Assembly (NCBI RefSeq): GCF_022171985.1
Contig: NZ_JAJVHF010000003.1
Span: 372,001-436,000, forward strand
Reading direction: 5' to 3'
From: Huaxiibacter chinensis
GTDB taxonomy: Bacteria; Pseudomonadota; Gammaproteobacteria; Enterobacterales; Enterobacteriaceae
Length of the DNA: 64,000 nt
Part shown: in pieces, positions 10,719-21,581 of the stretch
How positions within the stretch are numbered: the stretch's first letter is position 1
Layout of the letters: every line of letters begins with the position of its first letter
Made by a program: the position numbers and the translations under genes
Notes under the pieces: model-generated
The model's database searches: none
Told to the model about the DNA's origin: nothing
Seen by the model: only the letters and a program-made list of their open reading frames with translations

Positions 10719-11309
10719 TTAATAGTCGATGCCAATCTGCGCTTTTATTCCCGCATCAAACGCGTGTTTCACCGGGCGAAGTTCGCTGACCGTGTCCGCG
10801 TAATCAAGAATATCCCGATGGCAGCCACGACCCGTAATGATGACCGTCTGATGAGAGGGGCGCGCTTTTAACGCCTCCAGCACTTCATCCAGCGGTAAAT
10901 AGTCGTAGGCCACCATATAGGTGATCTCATCCAGCACGACCATGTTCAGGTCCGGATTGGCCAGCATTCTTTTGCCGTGCTCCCAGACGGCGAGACAGGC
11001 GGCGGTATCGCTTTCGCGATTCTGGGTATCCCAGGTGAAACCGGTCGCCATAACCTGAAACTCCACGCCGTGCGGCTCAAGAAGATTACGCTCACCGTTG
11101 GGCCATTCACCCTTAATAAATTGCACTACGCCCACATGTTGACCGTGGCCGACGGCCCGCGTCGCTGTACCAAACGCGGCAGTGGTTTTCCCTTTACCAT
11201 TGCCCGTAAACACGATAACGATACCGCGTTCCTGCTGCGCGGCGGCGACACGCGCATCAACCTGCTCTTTCAGTCGCTGCTGGCGCTGCTGATGACGATC
11301 TTCACTCAT
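10719..11309 (-). CDS. btuR: cob(I)alamin adenosyltransferase
   Basis: CobA/CobO/BtuR family: transfers the adenosyl group of ATP to cob(I)alamin or corrinoid precursors. 196 residues, the usual length. The P-loop GNGKGKTT lies at about residues 36-43, followed by FIKGEWPNGE and VVLDEITYMVAYDYL, and the TGRGCHRDILDYADTVSEL C-terminal motif. No B12 riboswitch is visible in front. Its ATG overlaps the yciK stop by 4 bases, so the two are probably one transcript. Confidence 0.97.
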   Translation of the reverse strand: MSEDRHQQRQQRLKEQVDARVAAAQQERGIVIVFTGNGKGKTTAAFGTATRAVGHGQHVGVVQFIKGEWPNGERNLLEPHGVEFQVMATGFTWDTQNRESDTAACLAVWEHGKRMLANPDLNMVVLDEITYMVAYDYLPLDEVLEALKARPSHQTVIITGRGCHRDILDYADTVSELRPVKHAFDAGIKAQIGIDY

Positions 11310-12067
11310 TGCGAAATTCCTGGTTTACGGCCCGGTTGGGCATCAAAGGTCATTCCGGTTTTGCGGCGGCTATCGTCACCCATCAACCATAAATAGAGCG
11401 GCATAATATCAGCCGGCGTTTTGAGCTTTTGTGGATCTTCAGTGGGGAAGGCGCTGGCGCGCATTTTGGTGCGTGTGCCGCCCGGATTAATGCAGTTGAC
11501 GCGAAGCGCCTGGTTTTGATACTCCTCCGCCAGGACCTGCATCATTCCTTCCGTGGCAAACTTTGACGCCGCATAGGCTCCCCAGTTTGCCCGGCCTTCA
11601 CGGCCCACGCTGGAAGAGGTAAAGACAAGCGATCCGGAATCAGACTTGAGTAATAAAGGAAGGAGTGCCTGAGTCAGGAAGAAGGTGCCATTCACATTCA
11701 CCTGCATGACCTGTTGCCAGACATCCGGGTTTTGCCGATCCATCGGACAGACATCTCCCAGCAGGCCCGCGTTGTGCAAGACGCCATCCAGGCGTGGGTA
11801 GTGCTCAGCAATACGCTCGGCCAGCTCGCGGCAGGTTTCTGGTGTGCAGGTCAGGAGATCGAGGGTGAAGATGCGAGCCGGCGCACCGCCTGCATCGGCT
11901 ATCTCCTGGGCGACCTGGTGCAGTTTTTCTTCATTACGACCAAGCAGTACAAGCCTTGCGCCGTATTGTGAGTAGGTCAGGGCGGCTTCGCGGCCAATCC
12001 CGTCGCTGGCACCGGTGACCAGTATGATGCGGTTCTGCAGTAAATCTTTTTGCGGTTGATAATGCAC
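11306..12067 (-). CDS. yciK: short-chain dehydrogenase/reductase YciK
   Basis: SDR-family oxidoreductase, substrate unknown. Rossmann motif TGASDGIG, NAGLLGDV, the catalytic Ser in FTSSSVGREG and YAASK are all present. I chose the GTG at 12067 because AGGAG stands five bases before it and the 253-residue product matches the E. coli length. A GTG at 12091 would add 8 residues. Followed by btuR with a 4-base overlap. The link to cobalamin is only positional. Confidence 0.93.
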   Translation of the reverse strand: MHYQPQKDLLQNRIILVTGASDGIGREAALTYSQYGARLVLLGRNEEKLHQVAQEIADAGGAPARIFTLDLLTCTPETCRELAERIAEHYPRLDGVLHNAGLLGDVCPMDRQNPDVWQQVMQVNVNGTFFLTQALLPLLLKSDSGSLVFTSSSVGREGRANWGAYAASKFATEGMMQVLAEEYQNQALRVNCINPGGTRTKMRASAFPTEDPQKLKTPADIMPLYLWLMGDDSRRKTGMTFDAQPGRKPGISQ

Positions 12068-12323
12068 GGTGACTCCTGTGGCGCGATGCACGCGCTGCTA
12101 CGCCTTCTGTTCTGTTCGCTTTTCGGGTTTATGCCCGAAATGGCGCGTGATTTCAATCAGTCTACAGGAGATAACACTTCCAAATTAACAATTTGCAATG
12201 ATTTGGCGATGAATGATCTCTTTCTGACAACGCCTCGCAACTCAGGTGTCGCAAACGAGACGCCTGGTTTTGGCTGTTGTACACTGAGCATGAAAGAGTC
12301 GTGGCTAAATCAAGGTGGAACAC

Positions 12324-13367
12324 GTGGAGTTACTTTCTGAATATGGGTTGTTTCTGGCGAAAATCGCGACGGTTGTCATCGCCATCGCAGTCATCGCCGT
12401 CCTGGTGGTGAATTTGACGCAGCGCAAGCGTCAGCGTGGTGAGTTACGCATCACCCGCTTAAGTGAGCAATATAAGGAGATGCAGGAGGATATGTCCGTG
12501 GGGTTGCTGGACAGGTATCAGCAAAAACTGTGGCATAAAGCTCAAAAGAAAAAGCACAAGCAGGATGAGAAAGCGGCGAAAGTCAACGCCAGACAGGGGC
12601 AACAGGCAGCCCTCAAACCACGTGTTTATGTACTCGATTTCAAAGGCAGTATGGATGCGCATGAAGTCACCTCGCTGCGGGAAGAAGTGACGGCAGTGAT
12701 GGCGGTAGCAAAACCCGAAGATCAGGTGGTTCTGCGCCTTGAGAGCCCCGGCGGCGTGGTCCACGGCTACGGCCTGGCGGCGTCACAACTGCAGCGTCTG
12801 CGTGAGAAGAATATTCCGCTCACCGTGGCTGTTGATAAGGTTGCAGCAAGCGGAGGCTACATGATGGCCTGCGTGGCCGATAAAATCGTTGCCGCGCCGT
12901 TTGCTATTCTGGGTTCGATTGGAGTGGTGGCACAAATCCCGAACTTTAATCGCTTCCTGAAAAACAAAGAGATCGATATTGAACTGCACACGGCAGGGCA
13001 ATACAAACGCACCCTGACCCTGCTGGGTGAAAATACCGAAGAAGGGCGGCAGAAGTTCCGCGAGGATCTCAACGAAACCCATCTGCTGTTCAAGGATTTC
13101 GTTAAAGAAATGCGTCCGTCTCTGGATATTGACCAGGTGGCGACAGGTGAACACTGGTACGGCATTCAGGCCCGGGAAAAAGGGCTGGTTGACGAGGTGG
13201 GAACCAGTGACGATCTGTTACTGGGGCTGATGGACGGTCGCGAACTTATCGGCGTGCGCTATACGCAACGCAAAAGAATGATCGACCGATTCACCAACAG
13301 TGCGGCTGAAAGTGCCGATCGTCTGTTGCTGCGCTGGCTACAGCGAGGCCAGAAACCGCTGCTTTGA
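12324..13367 (+). CDS. sohB: inner membrane S49 peptidase SohB
   Basis: Signal peptide peptidase A-like serine protease of the S49 family, anchored in the inner membrane with its catalytic part outside the cytosol by family analogy. One N-terminal membrane segment (about residues 7-30, FLAKIATVVIAIAVIAVLVV), then a lysine-rich linker. The catalytic Ser is in KVAASGGYMMA and the partner Lys region is near GSIGVVAQ to AGQYKRTL. The GTG start at 12324 is preceded by AAGGTGG; a GTG three codons earlier is the alternative. 347 residues, near the E. coli length. Divergent from yciK. Confidence 0.94.
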   Translation: MELLSEYGLFLAKIATVVIAIAVIAVLVVNLTQRKRQRGELRITRLSEQYKEMQEDMSVGLLDRYQQKLWHKAQKKKHKQDEKAAKVNARQGQQAALKPRVYVLDFKGSMDAHEVTSLREEVTAVMAVAKPEDQVVLRLESPGGVVHGYGLAASQLQRLREKNIPLTVAVDKVAASGGYMMACVADKIVAAPFAILGSIGVVAQIPNFNRFLKNKEIDIELHTAGQYKRTLTLLGENTEEGRQKFREDLNETHLLFKDFVKEMRPSLDIDQVATGEHWYGIQAREKGLVDEVGTSDDLLLGLMDGRELIGVRYTQRKRMIDRFTNSAAESADRLLLRWLQRGQKPLL

Positions 13368-13372
13368 GCACC

Positions 13373-13408
13373 AAACAAAACGCGAGGCATTTGCCTCGCG
13401 TTTTGTTT
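13373..13408. terminator. bidirectional terminator between sohB and yciN
   Basis: Long perfect stem AAACAAAACGCGAGGC / GCCTCGCGTTTTGTTT with a short loop, between convergent genes. It supplies a T-rich 3' side in both directions and overlaps the yciN stop. Confidence 0.92.
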
Positions 13409-13658
13409 AATCGACCAGGTGATACTTCTCAGAGAGGGTATGTGCCAGGTATTTGAACATGTTAAATACCGCCGTACTTTTGGGTGTCGGGAGACCTTGT
13501 TCATCCAGGTAGTACTCGCCACTAAACACCAGCACGCCGTTGCGCTGTTCAACACCGGTGGCTTCGATACCCGCCAGGGTGTCTTCATGTTCACGGATCA
13601 GTTTGTTGGCTTCGAGAAGCAGCGTCACGCGATTGATAGGTTGGGTACTTTGTTGCAT
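13407..13658 (-). CDS. yciN: DUF2498 family protein YciN
   Basis: Small conserved enteric protein of 83 residues without an assigned biochemical role. The start [14 protein letters not shown] is set by AAGGAG before the ATG at 13658 and by agreement with the E. coli length; the longer open frame upstream is not conserved. Key conserved stretches are [35 protein letters not shown] and [18 protein letters not shown]. Divergent from topA across a 400-base gap. Confidence 0.93.
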   Translation of the reverse strand: MQQSTQPINRVTLLLEANKLIREHEDTLAGIEATGVEQRNGVLVFSGEYYLDEQGLPTPKSTAVFNMFKYLAHTLSEKYHLVD

Positions 13659-14057
13659 TTTCCACTCCTTAAACAGTGACATTAGTCTACGCCTGACCTG
13701 CACCATGGGCAAATTTTCCCTGTTTTTTGAGGGGCTAAAGCAAAGGTGCTGGGCTGGCGCGATTTGCTTTTGCATGCTAATAAAGTTGCGTAACAGATTT
13801 TATCAGGTACAGTGTGCGCTTTCGTCATTCTGGCAACAGAATTGCTTGACATTCGACCCAAAGCTCGTCGCATAGTCATTTCAGTGCGAGAAAAAAGCCC
13901 GATAACTCAATCGCCTGGACGCATCTCTTACGGCGTTCATTCAGAAAAAGGGGTTGATATCCCCTGGCGTCGTCGCAATATACATGGCTCGTCGCTAGCG
14001 GAAGGGAAATCAACGTGCGGCGTATTCCTGGAAGAATTAAATTAGGTAAAGGTGAAT
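13659..14057. promoter_or_regulatory. yciN-topA intergenic region (topA promoter region)
   Basis: 399 bases without a supported gene. E. coli topA is driven by several promoters in this interval. Here TTGACA is present at 13846-13851, followed by CATAGT after a long 19-base spacer. A small GGGG...CCCC hairpin lies near 13951-13965. An open frame at 13812-14045 has no recognisable product and is taken as chance. Exact promoters cannot be assigned by eye. Confidence 0.5.
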
Positions 14058-16655
14058 ATGGGTAAAGCTCTCGTCATCGTTGAGTCCCCGGCAAAAGCCA
14101 AAACGATCAATAAGTATCTGGGTAATGACTACGTGGTTAAGTCCAGCGTTGGTCATATCCGCGATTTGCCGACAAGTGGCTCAGCCAGCAAAAAGAGCGC
14201 AGACTCTACCTCCACCAAAGGGGCTAAGAAGCCTAAAAAGGATGAACGTAGTGCGCTCGTCAACCGTATGGGTGTCGACCCATGGCATGACTGGCAGGCT
14301 CAGTACGAAGTGCTGCCAGGGAAAGAAAAAGTCGTCAACGAGCTGAAGCAGCTTGCAGAGAAAGCCGACCATATCTATCTCGCAACCGACCTTGACCGCG
14401 AAGGGGAGGCCATTGCATGGCACCTGCGGGAAATTATCGGTGGTGATGACAAACGCTATAGCCGCGTTGTCTTTAACGAGATCACAAAGAATGCGATTCG
14501 CCAGGCGTTTGAAAAGCCGGGTGAACTGAATATCGACCGTGTTAATGCCCAGCAGGCGCGCCGCTTTATGGACCGCGTTGTGGGTTACATGGTTTCGCCA
14601 CTGCTGTGGAAGAAAATCGCCCGTGGCCTTTCCGCTGGACGTGTACAGTCCGTTGCAGTGCGTCTGGTTGTTGAGCGCGAACGCGAAATCAAAGCGTTCG
14701 TTCCGGAAGAGTTCTGGGAAATTGACGCAAATGTCACCACGCCTGGCGGCGATGCATTGCCGCTGCAGGTGACGCATCACAACGATAAGGCGTTCCGCCC
14801 GGAAAACCGCGATCAGACCATGGCTGCGGTAGCCCTGCTGGAAAAAGCCCGTTATCAGGTGGTGGATCGCGAAGATAAACCGACCAGCAGTAAACCCGGT
14901 GCGCCTTTCATTACTTCGACACTCCAGCAGGCGGCGAGCACGCGTCTGGGTTATGGCGTGAAGAAAACGATGATGATGGCGCAGCGTCTTTACGAAGCGG
15001 GTTACATCACCTATATGCGTACTGACTCAACGAATCTGAGCCAGGATGCCGTGACCCAGTTACGCGACTACATCAGCGATAACTTCGGTAAAAAATATCT
15101 GCCGGAAAGCCCGATTCAGTACGCCAGCAAAGAGAACTCTCAGGAAGCGCACGAAGCCATTCGTCCTTCTGACGTCTCCGTGCAGGCCGAAGCGTTAAAA
15201 GACATGGAAGCCGACGCGCAGAAGCTGTATCAGCTTATCTGGCGTCAGTTCGTTGCCTGTCAGATGACTCCGGCAAAATACGACTCCACCACGCTGACCG
15301 TTGGCGCAGGTGAATTCCGCCTGAAAGCGCGTGGCCGTATCCTGCGCTTCGATGGCTGGACAAAAGTGATGCCAGCCCTGCGTAAAGGCGATGAAGATCG
15401 TACGCTGCCCGCAGTGAACAAAGGGGATGAATTGTCCCTGACAGAACTGCTCCCGGCCCAGCACTTTACCAAACCACCCGCGCGTTTCAGTGAAGCGTCG
15501 TTGGTAAAAGAGCTGGAAAAACGCGGTATCGGCCGTCCGTCGACCTATGCTTCGATCATTTCGACCATCCAGGATCGCGGTTATGTTCGTGTCGAAAGCC
15601 GTCGCTTCTATGCCGAAAAAATGGGTGAAATTGTCACCGATCGGCTGGAAGAGAACTTCCGCGAATTGATGAATTACGACTTTACCGCACAGATGGAAGA
15701 CCGTCTGGATGAAGTCGCCAATCATCAGGCAGAATGGAAAAAGGTGCTCGACAGCTTCTTTAGCGACTTTACGCTTCAGTTAAACAAAGCGGAGAAGGAT
15801 CCTGAAGAAGGCGGCATGCAGCCAAATCAGATGGTGATGACCAGCATCGATTGCCCGACCTGTGGTCGTAAAATGGGCATTCGTACTGCCACCACCGGGG
15901 TCTTCCTGGGCTGCTCCGGGTATGCGTTGCCACCGAAAGAGCGCTGCAAAACCACCATTAACCTGGTGCCTGAAAACGAAGTGCTTAACGTCCTGGAAGG
16001 CGACGACGCGGAAACCAACGCGCTTCGTGCAAAACGCCGCTGCCAGAAGTGTGGCACCGCGATGGACAGCTACCTGATCGATCCTAAACGTAAACTGCAT
16101 GTCTGTGGTAATAACCCGACCTGTGACGGTTACGAGATCGAAGAGGGCGAGTTCCGCATTAAAGGCTATGATGGCCCGATCGTGGAGTGCGAAAAATGTG
16201 GTTCTGAAATGCACCTGAGAATGGGGCGTTTCGGTAAGTACATGGCCTGTACCAACGACGAATGTAAGAACACGCGTAAAATCCTGCGTAACGGGGAAGT
16301 GGCGCCGCCGAAAGAAGATCCGGTTCCGCTGCCTGAACTGCCGTGTGAGAAATCAGACGCTTATTTCGTGCTGCGTGATGGTGCTGCGGGTGTTTTCCTT
16401 GCGGCCAACACCTTCCCGAAATCCCGTGAAACGCGCGCCCCACGCGTGGCTGAACTGTATCGTTTCCGCGATCGTTTACCGGAGAAGCTGCGCTATCTGG
16501 CCGACGCGCCGCAGGCCGATCCTGAAGGTAACGAAACCGTGGTCCGCTTTAGCCGCAAAACCAAGCAGCAGTATGTTGCCGCTGAAAAAGAGGGTAAAGC
16601 GACCGGCTGGTCTGCATTCTTTGTGGACGGTAAATGGGTTGAAGGTAAGAAATAA
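14058..16655 (+). CDS. topA: DNA topoisomerase I
   Basis: Type IA topoisomerase that relaxes negative supercoils. 865 residues from [16 protein letters not shown], exactly the E. coli length; a GTG two codons earlier is the alternative. Toprim domain: Glu9 in VIVESPAKA and the acidic triad in DLDREGEA (about residues 111-115). The active-site Tyr is in [10 protein letters not shown] (about 319). The C-terminus has zinc ribbons with [18 protein letters not shown] and CEKCGSEMH, then two cysteine-free repeats. A strong terminator follows. Confidence 0.98.
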   Translation: MGKALVIVESPAKAKTINKYLGNDYVVKSSVGHIRDLPTSGSASKKSADSTSTKGAKKPKKDERSALVNRMGVDPWHDWQAQYEVLPGKEKVVNELKQLAEKADHIYLATDLDREGEAIAWHLREIIGGDDKRYSRVVFNEITKNAIRQAFEKPGELNIDRVNAQQARRFMDRVVGYMVSPLLWKKIARGLSAGRVQSVAVRLVVEREREIKAFVPEEFWEIDANVTTPGGDALPLQVTHHNDKAFRPENRDQTMAAVALLEKARYQVVDREDKPTSSKPGAPFITSTLQQAASTRLGYGVKKTMMMAQRLYEAGYITYMRTDSTNLSQDAVTQLRDYISDNFGKKYLPESPIQYASKENSQEAHEAIRPSDVSVQAEALKDMEADAQKLYQLIWRQFVACQMTPAKYDSTTLTVGAGEFRLKARGRILRFDGWTKVMPALRKGDEDRTLPAVNKGDELSLTELLPAQHFTKPPARFSEASLVKELEKRGIGRPSTYASIISTIQDRGYVRVESRRFYAEKMGEIVTDRLEENFRELMNYDFTAQMEDRLDEVANHQAEWKKVLDSFFSDFTLQLNKAEKDPEEGGMQPNQMVMTSIDCPTCGRKMGIRTATTGVFLGCSGYALPPKERCKTTINLVPENEVLNVLEGDDAETNALRAKRRCQKCGTAMDSYLIDPKRKLHVCGNNPTCDGYEIEEGEFRIKGYDGPIVECEKCGSEMHLRMGRFGKYMACTNDECKNTRKILRNGEVAPPKEDPVPLPELPCEKSDAYFVLRDGAAGVFLAANTFPKSRETRAPRVAELYRFRDRLPEKLRYLADAPQADPEGNETVVRFSRKTKQQYVAAEKEGKATGWSAFFVDGKWVEGKK

Positions 16656-16683
16656 CCTTTCATTCCCGTTAGTTACCTTTAAA

Positions 16684-16707
16684 GGGCCGGTGTTCCGGCC
16701 CTTTTTT
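16684..16707 (+). terminator. topA terminator
   Basis: GGGCCGG-TGTT-CCGGCCC stem followed by six T, 28 bases after the topA stop. Confidence 0.93.
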
Positions 16708-16805
16708 ATTGCACGGTTATTATTTTTTGTTCCGTACTATACAGTCAGGATATAAATGATATAGTGGTTATAGTTAACCCATTTCTTATTATTAAATCGT
16801 CTTAA

Positions 16806-17816
<1,011 letters not shown>

Positions 17817-17823
17817 TCACCGT

Positions 17824-17856
17824 CGGTATCTTTCCGGTGGCGAAAGATACCGTTTT
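17824..17856 (+). terminator. cysB terminator
   Basis: Perfect 11-bp stem CGGTATCTTTC / GAAAGATACCG with a 7-base loop and then TTTT, starting 8 bases after the cysB stop. Confidence 0.9.
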
Positions 17857-17942
17857 CCCTCCTTAAAGCTAAATTAGAATTATCATCAACTTCATTTACG
17901 CCCTGTTTAAACGGCATAACCGCGAGAAACTCAGGGGCAAAC

Positions 17943-17960
17943 TGTCGCAAATTTGCGACA
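17943..17960. promoter_or_regulatory. perfect 18-base palindrome upstream of ymiA
   Basis: TGTCGCAAATTTGCGACA reads identically on both strands, with no loop and no T-run, so it looks like a dimer-binding operator and not a terminator. It lies 193 bases before ymiA, within the 297-base gap between the cysB terminator and ymiA. I do not recognise the binding protein. Confidence 0.55.
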
Positions 17961-18032
17961 AAAGTAGAAAGTAATTCCCCGCTACGCAAATTCCACGTTT
18001 CAATTATTTATTTCATGTCAAAAGATTGAATA

Positions 18033-18052
18033 TTTCATACGTTTTCATACGT
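18033..18052. repeat. tandem 10-base direct repeat upstream of ymiA
   Basis: TTTCATACGT occurs twice head to tail with no spacer. The 10-base period is close to one helical turn, so a protein could read both copies on the same face. About 100 bases before ymiA. The rest of the gap 17857-18153 is AT-rich and shows no gene. Confidence 0.6.
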
Positions 18053-18153
18053 AAATTCGCTGGCTTTTCGACTAAAGTTTCTTTAGGATTTATCTCAGTC
18101 ATGATTACTTATGCCGATTGTTTGGTAGCGAAATGATAAGCGATATCGATTGT

Positions 18154-18294
18154 ATGAGGTTAGCAATGCCGTCAGGAAGTGAAGAGCCGCAAAGGGACCC
18201 AGCGCTTAAACGTAAAGCCTGGCTGGCGGTATTCCTTGGCTCCGCCCTGTTTTGGGTGGTGGTGGCGTTACTGGTCTGGAATTACTGGGGATGA
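18154..18294 (+). CDS. ymiA: small membrane protein YmiA
   Basis: 46-residue protein starting MRLAMPSGSEEPQRDPALKR. A charged N-terminal third is followed by one hydrophobic helix (about residues 23-44, WLAVFLGSALFWVVVALLVW) and a short WG end. It closely resembles E. coli YmiA in sequence and position. Function unknown; single-span inner membrane protein by inference. An ATG at residue 5 is the alternative start. Its stop overlaps the yciX start (ATGA), so the two are likely translationally coupled. Confidence 0.88.
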   Translation: MRLAMPSGSEEPQRDPALKRKAWLAVFLGSALFWVVVALLVWNYWG

Positions 18295-18467
18295 ATATGG
18301 CAGCTCTGTTGCAGGTTGAACGGGTTAAGAAATTGTGTCGCCCATGTGACGACAATCGCAAAGTAAGTAAGGTACTTGCGACAAGCGTGCCCACCTCATG
18401 GACGCTGACGGCACAGCAGCAGGCCTTTATTGATTTGTTCGCGGAAGACGAACCGAAAAAACAATAA
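18291..18467 (+). CDS. yciX: small protein YciX
   Basis: 58-residue protein MNMAALLQVERVKKLC..., starting 4 bases before the end of ymiA; the second ATG (18297) would give 56 residues. It has a CRPC cysteine pair near residue 16 that could bind metal or form a disulfide, then KVSKVLATSVPTSWTLTAQQQ and an acidic/lysine end. Position between ymiA and acnA matches E. coli yciX. No known function. Confidence 0.75.
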   Translation: MNMAALLQVERVKKLCRPCDDNRKVSKVLATSVPTSWTLTAQQQAFIDLFAEDEPKKQ

Positions 18468-18591
18468 TTTAGTCATAAAGCCCCCAGGGTTAATAATGAC
18501 TGCGCTTTTGTACTCTTTAATAAATACACATCAGCAATATTCAATGGGGAATTACCCCGGTCCGGTATATATATAAAAGTCTGGTGTTACG

Positions 18592-18693
18592 ATGATGAAT
18601 ATCCTACAGAACGCTAAATACTGGTCATGGATCGGCGCTTTCACTGTATCCATCCTGTTCTGGTCCCAGCTTATCTGGCTGGCCCTAAACTAA
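18592..18693 (+). CDS. ymiC: small membrane protein YmiC
   Basis: 33-residue frame [20 protein letters not shown]... ending LIWLALN. Almost all of it is one hydrophobic segment rich in Trp (four Trp). Position before acnA and the pattern KYWSW-GAF-SI-FW-QLIWL fit the E. coli small protein YmiC. The second ATG (18595) is an alternative start. A terminator directly follows, so it ends the ymiA-yciX-ymiC unit. Role unknown. Confidence 0.75.
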   Translation: MMNILQNAKYWSWIGAFTVSILFWSQLIWLALN

Positions 18694-18700
18694 ACGTAAA

Positions 18701-18724
18701 AACCTCGCTCCGGCGAGGTTTTTT
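18701..18724 (+). terminator. terminator after ymiC
   Basis: AACCTCGC-TCCG-GCGAGGTT stem then TTTT. It isolates the small-protein unit from acnA, which therefore needs its own promoter in the following 130 bases. Confidence 0.92.
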
Positions 18725-18814
18725 GTTGGGTCTCATATCAGCCTGGCCAGGCGGTTTATCAATTTGGGTTGTTATCAAAACGTTACGGCATGTTTGTGTT
18801 ATCTTTAATTACAG

Positions 18815-18832
18815 CCCCGATGACTGTCGGGG
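18815..18832 (+). other. hairpin in the acnA leader
   Basis: CCCCGA-TGACTG-TCGGGG, 25 bases before the acnA start and just upstream of its GGAGG ribosome site. Could affect acnA mRNA stability or be bound by a protein. No T-run. Confidence 0.4.
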
Positions 18833-18857
18833 TATCCCTGTAATGAAGGAGGAGCTT

Positions 18858-21533
18858 ATGTCGTTAACCCTACGCGAAGCCAGTAAGGATACGCTGCAGG
18901 CAGAGAACAAGACCTACCACTACTACAGCTTGCCGTTGGCCGCTAACACACTTGGAGACATCTCGCGACTCCCCAAGTCCCTGAAAGTCTTAATGGAAAA
19001 TTTACTTCGCTGGCAGGATGAAGCGTCCGTCACGGCAGAAGACATTCATGCCCTTGCGGGGTGGCTGGAACATGCCCATGCCGACCGGGAAATTGCCTAT
19101 CGTCCGGCAAGGGTCCTGATGCAGGACTTTACCGGCGTACCCGCCGTGGTCGATCTTGCTGCGATGCGCGAAGCCGTCAAGCGCCTTGGTGGCGATACCG
19201 CAAAAGTGAACCCACTTTCTCCGGTCGATCTGGTCATTGACCACTCCGTCACCGTTGACCACTTCGGCGATGACGACGCGTTTGAAGAAAACGTCCGTCT
19301 TGAAATGGAGCGTAACCACGAACGCTACGTTTTCCTGAAATGGGGCCAGCAGGCCTTCAGCCGTTTTAGCGTTGTCCCGCCCGGCACTGGCATCTGCCAC
19401 CAGGTGAATCTGGAATATCTTGGAAAAGCCGTCTGGAGCGAGCTGCAGGATAAAGAGTGGATCGCCTACCCGGATACGCTGGTGGGTACCGATTCACATA
19501 CCACCATGATTAACGGTCTGGGCGTCCTTGGCTGGGGCGTGGGGGGCATAGAAGCAGAAGCCGCCATGCTGGGTCAGCCCGTCTCGATGTTGATCCCGGA
19601 TGTGGTAGGTTTCAAGCTGGTGGGTAAATTATCCGAGGGCATTACCGCAACGGACCTGGTGCTGACGGTAACGCAAATGCTGCGTAAACATGGCGTCGTG
19701 GGCAAGTTCGTTGAGTTTTATGGTGACGGCCTGGATTCCTTACCGCTTGCCGACCGGGCAACCATCGCCAACATGGCGCCGGAATATGGCGCCACCTGCG
19801 GATTCTTCCCAATCGACGGCGTTACGCTTGAATACATGAAGCTGAGCGGACGCAGCGATGAACAGGTTGCATTGGTTGAAGCCTATGCCAAAGCACAAGG
19901 CATGTGGCGCAATACCGGTGATGAACCTGTGTTCACCAGCACGCTGGAGCTGGATATGGGCGAAGTGGTAGCGAGCCTTGCCGGGCCTAAGCGTCCACAG
20001 GATCGCGTGGCGCTGGCGGAGGTGCCGAAAGCGTTCGCGGCCAGTAACGAACTGGAGGTGAATGCGGCGCAAAAAGATCACCGTCCCGTCGACTATGTTA
20101 TGAACGGACATCAGTATCAACTGCCGGATGGTGCGGTTGTTATCGCGGCGATTACCTCCTGCACCAACACCTCTAACCCAAGCGTACTCATGGCAGCCGG
20201 CTTGCTGGCGAAAAAAGCGGTGACGCTGGGCCTGAAACGCCAGCCGTGGGTTAAAGCGTCGCTGGCCCCGGGGTCGAAAGTCGTCTCGGATTACCTGGCG
20301 CAGGCGCGACTGACGCCATACCTTGATGAGCTGGGGTTTAACCTCGTGGGTTATGGCTGTACGACCTGTATTGGTAACTCCGGCCCGTTACCGGATCCCA
20401 TTGAGCAGGCCATTAAGCAGGGGGATTTGACCGTCGGTGCTGTGCTCTCCGGTAACCGTAACTTTGAAGGTCGAATTCATCCCCTGGTCAAGACCAACTG
20501 GCTGGCCTCACCGCCGCTGGTAGTGGCCTATGCGCTGGCGGGGAATATGAATATTAACCTCGCAACCGATCCGCTTGGCCATGACCGAAAAGGCGATCCT
20601 GTCTATCTGAAGGATATCTGGCCTTCTGCTCAGGAAATTGCCCGCGCGGTTGAAAAAGTGTCGACGGATATGTTCCGCAAAGAGTATGCCGAAGTGTTTG
20701 AAGGCACACCCGAGTGGAAATCCATCGACGTGGCGCGTTCGGATACCTACGACTGGCAGAGTGATTCCACCTACATTCGCTTATCACCGTTCTTCAACGA
20801 TATGGAAGCGCAGCCTAAACCGCTGGAGGATATTCACGGTGCCCGCATTCTCGCCATGCTCGGGGATTCAGTCACCACTGACCATATTTCGCCGGCAGGG
20901 AGTATCAAAGCAGACAGCCCGGCAGGACGTTATCTGCAAAGCCGGGGCGTTGAGCGTCGTGATTTTAACTCCTACGGTTCGCGTCGCGGTAACCACGAAG
21001 TGATGATGCGCGGCACCTTTGCCAATATTCGCATCCGTAACGAAATGGTTCCCGGCGTGGAAGGGGGGATGACGCGTCATCTGCCCGGCACGGAAGTGAT
21101 CTCAATTTACGATGCGGCCATGAAATACCAGCAGGAGGGTACGCCACTGGCGGTGCTTGCCGGTAAGGAGTACGGTTCTGGTTCCAGCCGCGACTGGGCC
21201 GCGAAAGGTCCACGACTGCTGGGCGTGCGTGTCGTGATTGCCGAGTCGTTTGAACGTATTCACCGTTCTAACCTGATTGGTATGGGGATTTTACCGCTGG
21301 AATTCCCGCAGGGCGTGACGCGTAAAACGCTGGGGCTGACAGGAGAAGAACGCATCGATATCCGGGCGTTGCAAAGCCTGACCCCCGGTGCGACGGTGCC
21401 GGTGCAGTTAACGCGTGCGGACGGGAAAACGGAAGTGCTGGAATGCCGCTGTCGAATTGATACGGCGACCGAGCTGACCTATTACCAGAACGATGGCATA
21501 TTGCATTATGTGATTCGTAATATGCTGAATTAA
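18858..21533 (+). CDS. acnA: aconitate hydratase A
   Basis: Stationary-phase/oxidative-stress aconitase interconverting citrate and isocitrate in the TCA cycle. The start [14 protein letters not shown] follows a strong AAGGAGGAG site and gives 891 residues, as in E. coli; the open frame extends 77 codons upstream through the terminator and is not real there. Iron-sulfur cysteines are in [11 protein letters not shown] and [12 protein letters not shown]. The C-terminal swivel domain has [14 protein letters not shown]. The apo-form of aconitases can bind mRNA. Confidence 0.97.
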   Translation: MSLTLREASKDTLQAENKTYHYYSLPLAANTLGDISRLPKSLKVLMENLLRWQDEASVTAEDIHALAGWLEHAHADREIAYRPARVLMQDFTGVPAVVDLAAMREAVKRLGGDTAKVNPLSPVDLVIDHSVTVDHFGDDDAFEENVRLEMERNHERYVFLKWGQQAFSRFSVVPPGTGICHQVNLEYLGKAVWSELQDKEWIAYPDTLVGTDSHTTMINGLGVLGWGVGGIEAEAAMLGQPVSMLIPDVVGFKLVGKLSEGITATDLVLTVTQMLRKHGVVGKFVEFYGDGLDSLPLADRATIANMAPEYGATCGFFPIDGVTLEYMKLSGRSDEQVALVEAYAKAQGMWRNTGDEPVFTSTLELDMGEVVASLAGPKRPQDRVALAEVPKAFAASNELEVNAAQKDHRPVDYVMNGHQYQLPDGAVVIAAITSCTNTSNPSVLMAAGLLAKKAVTLGLKRQPWVKASLAPGSKVVSDYLAQARLTPYLDELGFNLVGYGCTTCIGNSGPLPDPIEQAIKQGDLTVGAVLSGNRNFEGRIHPLVKTNWLASPPLVVAYALAGNMNINLATDPLGHDRKGDPVYLKDIWPSAQEIARAVEKVSTDMFRKEYAEVFEGTPEWKSIDVARSDTYDWQSDSTYIRLSPFFNDMEAQPKPLEDIHGARILAMLGDSVTTDHISPAGSIKADSPAGRYLQSRGVERRDFNSYGSRRGNHEVMMRGTFANIRIRNEMVPGVEGGMTRHLPGTEVISIYDAAMKYQQEGTPLAVLAGKEYGSGSSRDWAAKGPRLLGVRVVIAESFERIHRSNLIGMGILPLEFPQGVTRKTLGLTGEERIDIRALQSLTPGATVPVQLTRADGKTEVLECRCRIDTATELTYYQNDGILHYVIRNMLN

Positions 21534-21544
21534 TGCAGTAACCG

Positions 21545-21576
21545 TTGCCCGGCAAAGGCATGCGTTTGCCGGGCAA
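21545..21576. terminator. acnA/ribA intergenic hairpin
   Basis: 12-bp perfect stem TTGCCCGGCAAA / TTTGCCGGGCAA with an 8-base loop between convergent acnA and ribA. No T-run, so it may act as a 3' stabiliser or a REP-like element as much as a terminator. Confidence 0.6.
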
Positions 21577-21581
21577 ACCAT

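Noticed and set aside
13812..14045. 77-codon frame before topA
   Set aside because: Spans the topA promoter region, without homology or a good ribosome site.
14181..14780. Long antisense frame (199 codons) within topA
   Set aside because: Opposite a fully conserved topA; codon structure of the real gene explains it. Same for 15195-15725 and 15780-16214.
18627..18857. 77-codon upstream extension of acnA
   Set aside because: Passes through ymiC and a strong terminator; the GGAGG-preceded MSLTLREAS start matches the family.
21545..21576. Strong hairpin after acnA as an attachment site or mobile-element end
   Set aside because: No integrase, direct repeats or insertion nearby; an ordinary intergenic stem between convergent genes.
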